A stretch of 22,908 nt of DNA, taken from NCBI GenBank assembly GCA_023091735.1, contig JALKBU010000837.1:1-22908 (forward strand), read 5' to 3'. A program made the position numbers and the translations under genes. The notes beneath the pieces are model-generated. The model searched no databases. It was not told the DNA's origin and saw only the letters and a list, made by a program, of their open reading frames with translations. The stretch is from Trichomonas tenax (taxonomy: Eukaryota > Parabasalia > Trichomonadida > Trichomonadidae). Position 1 is the first letter of the stretch. Every line of letters starts with the position of its first letter. This document shows positions 1 through 8,467 of the stretch, piece by piece.

Positions 1-738
1 ATATTGAATAATATATTTTTCATGCTTTATATATCCACAGCATTTTAGATGGGAAAATTTTTCATTTGCCACCAAAATTAGACCTTAAATATTCATACTG
101 GTGGAGAAAAATCGAGATGTTTGAGTATGCGTGGAAAATTCAGTGATGCCTTTAATTTTCGTTTATATTTCTTATAAATGTATATTAGAACACAATAAAA
201 CAGATGTGATGTAGCAATCCTCAAAGATATAAGCCAAGAATTTAATTATTAATTGAAGAATCACAATCATTCACATCATTATCTTTGTTTTAGATAAGAT
301 AACAATATGTTCTGTAATATCTTTCATGAATTTAATCGATGCAATATGATAAATAACTCAAATATTGTTTTTAGAATCGACATATTTGTTGATTTTCCAA
401 AACATTGAGTTGAACTTCTCTAGTTTAAAAATCAACTTATCCATTACTGCAATTAAATATGTGATGCATTAAATTAATGGCAATCAACTGTTTATAGAAA
501 TTGATGATTTGTTGATGTATTTTGATTGTGTAACTTCTAAAATAAAGGCACATAGAATTGATGTAGGACTGTAACATCAATTTTGATCAAATCCACAAAA
601 TCAGTTGAAATTGAATTTAAAAATTTGAAATCATTTAAAATTCCGACACTTCTTAGTAATTTGATGTTAAATCATTCAATAAAATATCGATTCAAAAAAA
701 AGTTGGAAAATTTAAGAAAGTGACATATTTTTCCTTAA
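1..738. other. AT-rich stretch without a recognisable gene
   Basis: Very AT-rich sequence with stops in all frames. I see no RNA gene, no long repeat and no domain-like reading frame. It lies upstream of the broken Pmp-like gene and may hold that gene's lost 5' part in unrecognisable form. Confidence 0.5.
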
Positions 739-1655
739 TTTTTTTATAAGCACAAGGACTCTCCTTCATATGATGTATGGAAATATTACTACGGAGATAA
801 TTTACCCGATGAAACATGCTTTCAAAAGCTAAATTACAAATGTGAATTCGAATCGGCGACATCTTTATTTGTTTGCAATTGCATTTTTGAAAACCTTGAC
901 GATGAGGTTCTTAATATTACCAAAGATGGCTCCAAGTTACTACATTCATCATGTATTTTTCAAAACGTAAAACGGGATCAGTACAGAGGAGTAATTTTCT
1001 TTTGTTGCAATGGCTCTATTGTCCAAACAAAATTTTGTGCGACAAATACATCGATTAATGAAAAATCTGGTTTATTTTCTGCAATTTATGTGAGTTTCCC
1101 TGAACAATTTTCCATTGTGGAATATGGATCTGCATGCATGTGTGTTGGCAGAAAAATCTATACACTGTGTACCATTGGTACATTTTGTGGAAACTTCAGT
1201 GTCTGATATTCCAACATATCAAATAACAGATGCGGTCAGTTTTCTGGATTAGGATCAATGTCATCCAATAGTAGTTCTGTTTCTTTTTCAACTTTTGAAG
1301 GAAATATTGCATATGCAGTCTCTTGCTTAGGATCTCAAAACGAGACCTCAACATATCAATTTTGTAACATATTAAATAATTCTCAATACTATAATGATTT
1401 AAGAACAATAATGATTGCAGATTCATATATTTCTATGTTAAATTGTACCATTCGTGGAAATTCAGTAAATTGCTCAACATTTTTCATTTTAGGAAATTGT
1501 GGATTATATATTGTAAATTGTAACATTGATTATTACAATTCTTCAACAAACGCTGGTTCAACTATATCAGCATATACAGAGGTATAACATCAACTGATTG
1601 GTATGCTCCAATAAAATATCAAAATGTGCCTAATTGCCCAGAACTATATAATTAA
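739..1655 (+). pseudogene. Broken Pmp-like beta-helix surface protein gene
   Basis: One frame is readable from just after a stop at 736-738 to 1580. It has no usable ATG at its 5' end and one in-frame TGA at 1204-1206. Near 1580 the reading shifts frame and runs on to a natural-looking end at 1653-1655 (last residues VPNCPELYN). The product is rich in Asn, Cys, Ser and aromatic residues, with short motifs such as FCNILNNSQ, LNCTIRGNS and IVNCNID. These recur at the spacing of right-handed beta-helix rungs. This is the style of the trichomonad Pmp-like, pectin-lyase-fold surface proteins, from memory of the family. The fragment looks like the C-terminal portion without any membrane anchor. The missing start, internal stop and frameshift make a pseudogene the simplest reading. 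The ATG at 1258 would give only a 109-residue remnant. Confidence 0.65.
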
Positions 1656-2639
1656 ATATTAGATGTGAATAATAGAAAATAACTTAAAACACTTGCATTT
1701 GCTCAATTCACTGCCCTTCATTTTATTTTTTCTCTACACCTTCCACTATTTCAAAAGGTCGCCTTTAAACTTTAGCTGATTTAATGTCTACAAGAATGAT
1801 AATTTCTTGTAGAGAATTTGTTAGTAATATACATTTGCTTATTGTGTTTTATGTATTGAGCATGAATAATTTATAAATTGAGAAAGAATTTGGTTTGTGT
1901 TTAAATTAAGATTCCCATATATCATTATCATATGCTCAAAAGAAAATAAGAAAATTAGGTGCGTCGATGTTATTACTTCAATGAAAAAATCAATTAAACT
2001 TGCTTTAGGTCTCATTAATAAACTACATATTTTCATGGTAGTAATGAAAAGATGTCTAAAGTTGAGTTCTTGAGAAGTTTTCAATAAAAAATAACAGTGA
2101 GTATACCTCAAAGCATTTTAATTCATGAAATTCAAAGCATATGGTTTAATGCCATCCTAATTGTCTTTGGCAAAAATATGCTTGATAAAATGATTCGAAT
2201 ATTCCTTATTATAAACCCAGGGGTCCTTACAACGAAATGAAATAAGAAATTTTTATAACATTTTTTAATTTTCTATTTTTTTTTCAATTGTTTTTCAATG
2301 ACGATCTATTGATTTTTTAAAGGTACGGTTTCACCAGGTTCGCTCCAGTACTCCAGCATACGTTTAATGCATATTAATTATTACAGAAGACAAAATTGAT
2401 TGATTGGATTTCCAAATCATAATCTGTATCGTTCAATATTACAAATCAGGTAGTGAGTGCAAATGTAACAAGAATAGTATGCAACACTTTTCCGAGTTCT
2501 AAGAGCGAAATTGCTGACTTTGGATCCCTTCACATTAATTTTTCAATTTTCATTTCATACTTTATCAATCAAAGAATGTTGAAGTGGTTATCATAGAGCA
2601 TTCAATTTCAATGCGCATGCTTAGTATCTCTTCCTCCAT
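1656..2639. other. AT-rich intergenic stretch
   Basis: Nothing convincing on either strand. A 90-codon minus-strand frame near 1839-2111 has no domain-like features and background composition. The right end, from about 2580, may hold further eroded LRR sequence (for example AFNFNAHA on the plus strand), but it is too degraded to call. Confidence 0.4.
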
Positions 2640-3125
2640 TCGACTAAGTGATCAATATCAAGCAGGAAGCTTTTGAATAATGCAATGAACTGATATCACT
2701 TATTTGATTCAACAGTCTGAAAAACAATTGGTTTTAGAGTCTTTTACAAATGTTTTAACGTCAAAAACATTACATGTTTCTACAGCCTTTTATATACTAT
2801 TGATATGTATTTTATGCACATGTATTCCCTGTAATAAGTTTCTTGTTTTCAAAGTGTTATTAATATCATTAATCTAATCATTTGTATATATATTAGAAAA
2901 TACTCTAGAAATTGGAGAATCTGCATTTTATGAATGCACAATTTTTGCATTCCTCCCTTCATTCGATAAAATGATAGAAATCAAAAAGAACATATTTTTT
3001 GATGTATATGTTTTTATTTGATTCAAAAGTTTGAAAACAATTGGTGTTAGAATGTTTAATAAAAGCTCCAGCATCATATATATCATTGGTTTCAGCATGT
3101 TCTTGGAATCCTGTTTTTTGGTCAC
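2640..3125 (+). pseudogene. Eroded BspA-like (TpLRR) surface protein fragments
   Basis: Several plus-strand segments read as Treponema-pallidum-type leucine-rich repeats, whose pattern is roughly I-x-x-I-G-x-x-A-F-x-x-C-x-x-L. They are IKQEAFE*CNELISL near 2660, KTIGFRVFYKCFNVKNIT from 2721, LEIGESAFYEC from 2905 and LKTIGVRMFNKSSSII from 3031. The last two share one frame, broken by a TGA near 3019. The earlier ones are in another frame with stops. Spacing between repeat starts is about 19-23 residues, which suits TpLRR units. No start codon, signal peptide or membrane anchor remains. BspA-like genes are among the largest families in trichomonads, so a dead copy is unsurprising. A minus-strand frame over 2928-3125 is a shadow. 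Confidence 0.55.
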
Positions 3126-3333
3126 TAATTTATTTAATCATTAAAAAGTCGCTCGGATGTGGTAAAATCCCTTATCCATGGCGTGGCTATATCAAATGTA
3201 CCACGAATTTTGTTGAATGATCAATTTCACATAGTGCACGCAAAATCTAAAGTCCTCCCAATTGTGTAGTTTACAAGGTTGAAACACCTAACCCTGAAAT
3301 ATTGAGGGGGGCTAATCAGAGTTTCGAATTTTA
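3126..3333. other. Intergenic stretch, nothing recognised
   Basis: Mixed-composition sequence of about 200 bases with no reading frame or structure I can support. Confidence 0.4.
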
Positions 3334-3936
3334 ATGAGTAGAAAGATTACAGGGCTAAAATACTCTATAATGCACTATAAAAATCTTTCTATTTATATTG
3401 TGAAAAGTCTGAAAAAACAGAATTTTGATGAAAAAAACGAAGAATTTATGCAAGAAAAAATAAACATTTCAAAAAGTAAAAAAGCAAAATGGACAAAATT
3501 GCAGGTTTTAGTTATTGTCGACACAACAAGACGGGAGAGAATCGTCTCCATTCAAGCTAGAGTCTTATCTGTAGGCGTCCTCTCTCACGAAACAACGAAA
3601 ATAGAGAAGATATGGAATAATTAAATCTCGATTCTTAGTAAGAAAACTTCCTTATTACGTCATGAAGCTGAGCCTTGCAATTTTCCCCTGCCCATCTCGA
3701 AGATGGAGAGGTATTCAAGCAAGATTCCTAAAAGACAACGACACAAAAAACGTGTTTTGATTGCTCAGCTTGATACAGAGTAGCATTCAAGCTACTTAAA
3801 GCTAATGAATCTCGTGATCCATCAGAATCTCAATGAATATTACCTTTTGATTCATTAGAGATGTACTACAGATTTATCGGCCTCTGATTGCGTGCACTTT
3901 ATGCTCCCAGAAGAGGCGATTTTTATTGCCCCTTAA
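3334..3936 (+). pseudogene. Possible decayed reading frame, unidentified
   Basis: Frame 1 stays readable for about 200 codons, interrupted only by stops at 3622-3624, 3781-3783 and 3856-3858, and ends at 3934-3936. That is few stops for such AT-rich DNA, and G+C rises after about 3500. The first 96 codons (ATG at 3334) are lysine-rich and look like background. The later part, with IPKRQRHKKRVLIAQLDTE, looks more protein-like. I recognise no family. It could equally be a chance low-stop frame. Confidence 0.2.
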
Positions 3937-4040
3937 TATCTTGCCATAAGAATGGCTGTGCACGAAGGACCTAAGGTTGATGCACAGCACTCAGTGACGG
4001 CACCTACCGGCTCGTGTGATTTTTCGACATTCGATATTTT

Positions 4041-4139
4041 TTGGGCGAAAATACAGCCCAATTCATGCCATTTTGGCATGGGTGCTCTACCATTAAACTC
4101 TCTTTATACTCGCGAGGCCTTGGGTTAACACAGGGCCTC
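4041..4139. other. Cluster of three perfect stem-loops
   Basis: A locally GC-richer patch contains three perfect inverted repeats in a row. TTGGGC/GCCCAA lies at 4041-4046 and 4056-4061 (9-nt loop). CATGCCA/TGGCATG lies at 4064-4070 and 4074-4080 (triloop). GAGGCC/GGCCTC lies at 4114-4119 and 4134-4139 (14-nt loop). The patch could be a structured non-coding RNA or a remnant of a mobile element. On the minus strand it also contains a tRNA-like D-arm string, but the rest of a tRNA fold is missing. Confidence 0.4.
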
Positions 4140-4190
4140 CTTCCCCCGCGGACTTGAAGCTTTTGCTTAAGGCGCCGATCACGTTTTGAA

Positions 4191-4324
4191 GGCCGCAAAA
4201 ACTAAAGTCCAAAAAGCTTTTCTGAAGTTTACACTGAGTAAAAGTATGAAGAAAAAATAATAAAGTTTTTTTGGTTTACAAAGGTCTCAAAATTGACAAC
4301 AAGTGGACTTTAGTTTTTGCGGGC
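4191..4324. mobile_element. Small inverted-repeat (MITE-like) element
   Basis: The 18-nt sequence CGCAAAAACTAAAGTCCA at 4194-4211 recurs as an exact reverse complement at 4304-4321. The match extends imperfectly by a few bases outward on each side. The enclosed 92 nt are AT-rich and non-coding. Two outward-facing terminal repeats around a short non-coding core are what a miniature inverted-repeat element, or a solo end of a Tc1/mariner-type element, would look like. I cannot define a clean target-site duplication, so the exact borders are uncertain. Confidence 0.4.
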
Positions 4325-4569
4325 ACTATAGAGATGCAACAATTTTCCAAATTCATAAACAATTAAAAACGTGAATTTCATCATGAAATATAACTGCTCC
4401 AATACAGTAATCTTAAATTTGTTATAAAATACTCTCAACTAAAAAAAATAAAAAAAAGTCAGAAAAATAAAATTTTGATGAAAATGAGATTGCTATGTTA
4501 TATAAATAGTAAATAACATTAAAAGTGAACTGATTACTAAATTGAGAATAGCAGTTAGATTTCAAAAAA
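4325..4569 (+). promoter_or_regulatory. Upstream region and initiator of the legumain-like gene
   Basis: AT-rich leader region ending in TTTCAAAAAAATG. The TTCA at 4561-4564 sits 6 nt before the start codon and resembles the initiator (TCA+1) that sets short 5' UTRs in trichomonads. No TATA box or other element is evident. Confidence 0.35.
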
Positions 4570-5736
4570 ATGTTTGCTTTCTTCCAGCTTGCATCCTCCG
4601 CGAGGTACGCTGTCCTCATTGCGGGCTCCAACGACTTCTGGAACTACCGCCACCAGGCTGATATCTTCAACATGTACCAGCAGCTCGTTGCTCGTGGTTT
4701 CGATTCCCAGCACATCACAATGATGGCTTACGATGATATCGCTCTCTCCTCTGAGAACCCATTCAAGGGAAAGGTCTTCCACACACTTGAACACATCAAC
4801 ATCTACCCAGGCTCCTCTAAGATCAACTACAACGGCAACAAGGTCACAGCCCAGCAATTCTACGACGTTCTTACATCCCTCCCATCCACAACAGCTGATC
4901 ATGTCTACATCTACTACGACAACCATGGTGGTCCAGGCATCCTCGGCGTTCCAGACGGAGTCTCAGGCGGCTACATCGAGGCTGAGCCACTCGCTAAGGC
5001 ATTCGACACAATGCAATCCAAGGGTCTCTACGGCAAGCTCTTCTTCGGTATCGAAGCTTGCTACTCTGGCTCTGTTGCTGCTGTCTTCCGTGCTAAGAAC
5101 ATGTGCACAATCACAGCTGCTAACGAGGATGAGTCCTCCTATGCTGCTGTCTACGACTCTGCTGTCGGCACATACCTCTCCAACGAGTTCTCCGACTACT
5201 TCATGCAGTTCCTTGATAACTCCCCAGAGAAGACAATCGGTGACCTCTACACAAAGGTTAAGGCCCAGACAACAGGCTCCCACGTTTGCTACTATGGTGA
5301 TGCTTCTATGAAGTCTCTTCCACTCTCTGACTTCCTTGGTACACCAAACAAGGTTGTTGCTAAGGCTCCAGCCAAGCAGATCGAGATAGTCCCACACTTC
5401 CTCGCCACAAAGTCCACCCTCTATGAGCTCACAAAGCACCAGGATGCTAAGATCGCTGGCCGTGCTAAGGTTGCTCTTCACGAGGTTATCTCTGCTGCTG
5501 AGAAGATCGACCTCACACTCACATCCATCGCTAAGATCCTCGAGCCAACAAAGGAGAACGTCCTCACAGAGAAGTGCGGCAAGATCTCCGCTGAATACTT
5601 CGAGGTTCTTCACTACTTCACAGAGAAATACGGCGTTGTTAAGGGAGATGACATGATCAAGCTCTCTGTTCTCGTCAACCTCGCTGCTAAGCACCCAGTT
5701 GCCGACATCAAAGCTGCTATCGATGCTATCTGCTAA
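4570..5736 (+). CDS. Legumain-like cysteine peptidase (family C13)
   Basis: A 388-residue protein of the C13 asparaginyl-endopeptidase family, which cuts after Asn and usually acts in lysosome-like or secretory compartments. The catalytic dyad is visible: His119 in the DNHGGPG motif and Cys164 in EACYSGS. Each follows a hydrophobic beta-strand (VYIYYD and LFFGI), as in caspase-fold enzymes. The N-terminus (MFAFFQLASSA) is a very short signal-peptide-like segment directly ahead of the first core strand (YAVLIAGS). Residues from about 265 to 388 are helical and fit the C-terminal prodomain removed on activation. Codons are strongly biased (ACA for Thr, CCA for Pro, C-ending Leu and Ile), which suggests high expression. 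An initiator-like TTCA lies 6 nt upstream. The stop codon overlaps TAAA, the polyadenylation-type signal described in Trichomonas. It converges with the next gene, 232 bases away. Trichomonads carry several such peptidases, so I give no symbol. Confidence 0.95.
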   Translation: MFAFFQLASSARYAVLIAGSNDFWNYRHQADIFNMYQQLVARGFDSQHITMMAYDDIALSSENPFKGKVFHTLEHINIYPGSSKINYNGNKVTAQQFYDVLTSLPSTTADHVYIYYDNHGGPGILGVPDGVSGGYIEAEPLAKAFDTMQSKGLYGKLFFGIEACYSGSVAAVFRAKNMCTITAANEDESSYAAVYDSAVGTYLSNEFSDYFMQFLDNSPEKTIGDLYTKVKAQTTGSHVCYYGDASMKSLPLSDFLGTPNKVVAKAPAKQIEIVPHFLATKSTLYELTKHQDAKIAGRAKVALHEVISAAEKIDLTLTSIAKILEPTKENVLTEKCGKISAEYFEVLHYFTEKYGVVKGDDMIKLSVLVNLAAKHPVADIKAAIDAIC

Positions 5737-5968
5737 ATTCGGGTAAATACTTTTTTGCATCGCGATAATTCTTTATATATTTTTCTAAATATCAAAATAA
5801 GAGAATTTGATAAACCGAAATTATATAATTTGAAAAATTCATGATATCAAAAACAGTTTTAAAGAATGATTTGCTTAACACTACGCTGATGTTTACTTAT
5901 CTTAAAGACGGTAAATTTAAATATAACCATATCTTTAGAGAATATAAATAAAAAAAATTACGCCAAAT

Positions 5969-6304
5969 TTACTCTTCAATCTTGACAAGACGTTCTGACA
6001 TGAGCTGAACAATGAGTGGTGTACGAATTTCGTAATCGAGATTATATCTTTTTGCGAGCGCTTTTCTATCAAGCTTGATATCTGGATGTTGGCTTTCGTA
6101 TTTCAAAACTGCCTGTGAATACTCTAAACCAAGTGAATTAAAGTAATCGAGAACGAAGAGATATTCATCTTGACCCCATTCTTTGAGATTTACGCTAGGA
6201 ATATCAATACGCGAAGATGCCTGAGACATTTCTATGGCCTTTGACATAGCCGCCTGCTCGTCAACATCTGTCGAATAGCCTGTATATGTGTAAGAATACG
6301 TCAT
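5969..6304 (-). CDS. Small UIM / LisH-FOP-like protein
   Basis: 111 residues. I do not know the gene, but three elements are visible. DEQAAMSKAIEMSQ (about 15-28) fits a ubiquitin-interacting motif with its A-x-x-x-S core. YLFVLDYFNSLGLEYSQAVL (about 48-67) has the helix-turn-helix spacing of a LisH dimerisation motif. LDRKALAKRYNLD followed by TPLIVQLM (about 79-102) resembles the segment after LisH in FOP, FOR20 and OFD1-type centrosome and basal-body proteins. A role at the basal bodies of a flagellate would suit, but this is inference from weak motifs. The start is the first ATG of the frame. TCA of an initiator-like string overlaps it (CACATCATG), so the transcript would be almost leaderless. 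It lies head-to-tail downstream of the ARM-like gene with a 354-base gap. Confidence 0.65.
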   Translation of the reverse strand: MTYSYTYTGYSTDVDEQAAMSKAIEMSQASSRIDIPSVNLKEWGQDEYLFVLDYFNSLGLEYSQAVLKYESQHPDIKLDRKALAKRYNLDYEIRTPLIVQLMSERLVKIEE

Positions 6305-6658
6305 GATGTGTTTGTCACTTTTTTGTTTAACGGCTCTCTAAACTTTTTGCGTTACAAAATTTTTGGATGCGGGAAGGTACTTCTTTGCTTTACTAAATCA
6401 CTTTGCCTTTTCCTTCTTTACCTTGCTGTGATGGTTTCGCCGAATATAATTTTGTTATATATTTTTGATATTAAATTAATTTGGTAAATATATAAATCGG
6501 ATCTAATATTTCGCTATTTTTCAATGAGTGTTTAATACATCTGATCTATAAATGCTTGTAAATCGAAATACTTGATCAGTTCAAAATATATTTTCAATAA
6601 TTACAAATAAAGTATTAGAGTTCATTTAGTTGTGAATAATCATGATAGAATTTAATGA
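6305..6658. other. Intergenic gap between two minus-strand genes
   Basis: AT-rich, with no reading frame, repeat or RNA signal I can support. It should hold the 3' end of the ARM-like gene and the promoter of the small UIM/LisH gene. Confidence 0.5.
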
Positions 6659-7987
6659 TTATGTGGGCTTCATTTTTCGAATTCTTTCGATATCTTTGAG
6701 AAGAAGTTCCCAGAGTTCAGCAGATTCATTTTCTAGCTCTACATCATCTATTGAATCAATCAAGTCTTCATTGGAAATTATGTTAATAATTTCACGAGCT
6801 TCTTTCTTACCTAAGGAAAGAGAATAATCAATTGCTATCTTCGTTAGTTTGAATCCTTCATAAAATGGCTTGTTATATAAAACTTGTGTTAATGGACTTA
6901 TAAATCCGACTTTCATTGCTGTTTCTGTGGCTATTTTACCTATAATCTCTATTATGGAAAGTAGAGACTTTGATGCTGTGATATTTGTATTTAAATTGTT
7001 TGTTGGTGATAATCCTTCAATTATCCATTGAATCATTCCATATTCAATGAGAATGAAGGAATATTCTGAGTCATATTCAATTAGCTTCTTTGTGACGTTT
7101 ATAATTCCTGATATTGACTCTGCATTCGGTTGTGATGAGAAAAAATCGATCCAATTGAAGTTTTCAATTGTCAAAGAAGCAGATGAAGGATTAGCAAGCA
7201 TACAATCAACGAAGTATAGTCTAGCGTTTGTTATCTCTGGATCGTAGGTGTGACAAAGTTTCATCAAATTCTTGAACAAATCCGTTTCTTGGAATGTGTT
7301 GAACAAATCTGGATATGATTTCATGAAGTTTCCAAGAAGCATATAGTAGGTTGAATGACTATAGAACATGATTGGCTCTGTATTTATCAAGATTTGATAA
7401 AGAACTTCTATTTTCTCAAAAGGTACTGGATATCTCTCGATTATGGTATTGGCTATAGTCATGAGATGTATATTTTGATCAATATTAACCAAATTAACCA
7501 ACAAAGAAAGAAATACTAAAATAAGTTCTTCGTTTTGCAAATTATGATCAACAAATTGACTTATTACATCAATAGCAAGAATGAAATCAACATTCTGTGG
7601 TGTTCTAAGATATTCTGTAAAAGAATTTGTGAATATTCTCAATAATTGATCATCTATGTCGAATTCAAAGATCATACATAATATGGTTGATACTCCTTGC
7701 GAAATATCGCATATTTCTATAAAAAGAAGTGTAATAATCAATGATATATTATCTGATGAAAAAATAATTTGCGCAAAATCAGCCATATTGAATACCCCAT
7801 GACATAAAAACTGTAGTATATTGTCAATGTCTTCCTTAATTACCTGAAAATCGTTGTTTTGTAATTTTTGTTTTATTAATTCAACGATATGAGCAATATC
7901 CTTTATAGATATGTTTCTCTTTGATTCATTTTCTTCGTTTTCCTGCAGTATTTGCACTGAAGAAGCCTCTTCTTGATCCACATTCAT
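6659..7987 (-). CDS. Hypothetical ARM-like helical-repeat protein
   Basis: 442 residues, starting at the only sensible ATG (MNVDQEE). After an acidic, polar N-terminus of about 25 residues, the protein is almost entirely amphipathic helix, rich in Ile, Leu, Asn, Glu and Ser. Helical pairs recur every 40 residues or so, for example LILVFLSLLVNLVNID and ISGIINVTKKLIEYDSEYS. No catalytic motif, membrane span or signal peptide is seen. This is the look of an armadillo or HEAT-type scaffold, many of which are unnamed in trichomonads. Codon use follows the AT-rich background, suggesting modest expression. It diverges from the Pol I gene across 480 bases. I see no close initiator motif: the 30 bases before the ATG are purine-rich with a T run. 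No specific function can be assigned. Confidence 0.75.
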   Translation of the reverse strand: MNVDQEEASSVQILQENEENESKRNISIKDIAHIVELIKQKLQNNDFQVIKEDIDNILQFLCHGVFNMADFAQIIFSSDNISLIITLLFIEICDISQGVSTILCMIFEFDIDDQLLRIFTNSFTEYLRTPQNVDFILAIDVISQFVDHNLQNEELILVFLSLLVNLVNIDQNIHLMTIANTIIERYPVPFEKIEVLYQILINTEPIMFYSHSTYYMLLGNFMKSYPDLFNTFQETDLFKNLMKLCHTYDPEITNARLYFVDCMLANPSSASLTIENFNWIDFFSSQPNAESISGIINVTKKLIEYDSEYSFILIEYGMIQWIIEGLSPTNNLNTNITASKSLLSIIEIIGKIATETAMKVGFISPLTQVLYNKPFYEGFKLTKIAIDYSLSLGKKEAREIINIISNEDLIDSIDDVELENESAELWELLLKDIERIRKMKPT

Positions 7988-8467
7988 CTTTTCTTCTTAG
8001 CGCATCAAAAAAATGTGACAAAAATTAATTTTGTTTACCAAACATTCCAAATCAAAACTATCCAAAATCGTTGATATTTTTCAATTATTTTCATGCTTCT
8101 GGACTTTGAACTGAGATATCTAAATCCAATTTTGACATTTTCAAAAATATATCAGATTTCAACTAAATAATCATTATTAAACCTTGTTATTAAAAAATAG
8201 TGTAAAAATTTTTAAATTATAAATATGGTATTTATAGAAAAAGGCTATATGTTGATATGAGAGGAAAAATGGAAAGAAATAGATAATAACCTTATTGTAA
8301 ATTATCTAATAACCTTATATTGGCACTTTTCTCGATTCTACAATCCAGATTTTGAGTCCATTTTTATCAAATATCGCATTAGTGTGATAAGTAAATGATA
8401 TCTATTCAAGAAAATTTAAAAGTGTCTCGAATTCTTGTTGAAAAAAATTTTAGACCATTCAAAAAAA
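7988..8467. promoter_or_regulatory. Divergent intergenic region with Pol I subunit initiator
   Basis: 480 bases between two divergent genes, AT-rich and without other genes. The right end reads ATTCAAAAAAAATG. TTCA at 8458-8461 lies 7 nt before the Pol I subunit start, the same arrangement as at the peptidase gene. Nothing else is recognisable. Confidence 0.35.

Noticed and set aside
739..1587. Reassigned TGA codon (non-standard genetic code) in the Pmp-like frame
   Set aside because: The intact genes use no internal TGA, and this locus also has a frameshift and no ATG. Decay explains it better.
1839..2111. 90-residue minus-strand protein
   Set aside because: Background composition, no domain, no initiator-like motif, and placed in decayed DNA.
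2928..3125. 65-residue minus-strand protein
   Set aside because: It is antisense to readable LRR remnants on the plus strand and has no features of its own.
4060..4130. A tRNA on the minus strand, suggested by GTTTAATGGTAGAGCACC and an adjacent hairpin
   Set aside because: The D-arm string is tRNA-like, but the hairpin loop lacks U33 and a placeable anticodon. There is also no GGTTCGA-type T-arm and no 7-bp acceptor stem.
4733..5760. Overlapping frames on both strands inside the peptidase gene
   Set aside because: They are codon-bias shadows of the strongly biased C13 gene. The same applies to the many frames inside the Pol I, GT61 and ARPC3 genes.
8435..8467. N-terminal extension of the Pol I subunit from a TTG codon
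   Set aside because: The extension would span the initiator-like TTCA 7 nt before a good ATG, and it adds residues not typical of the family.
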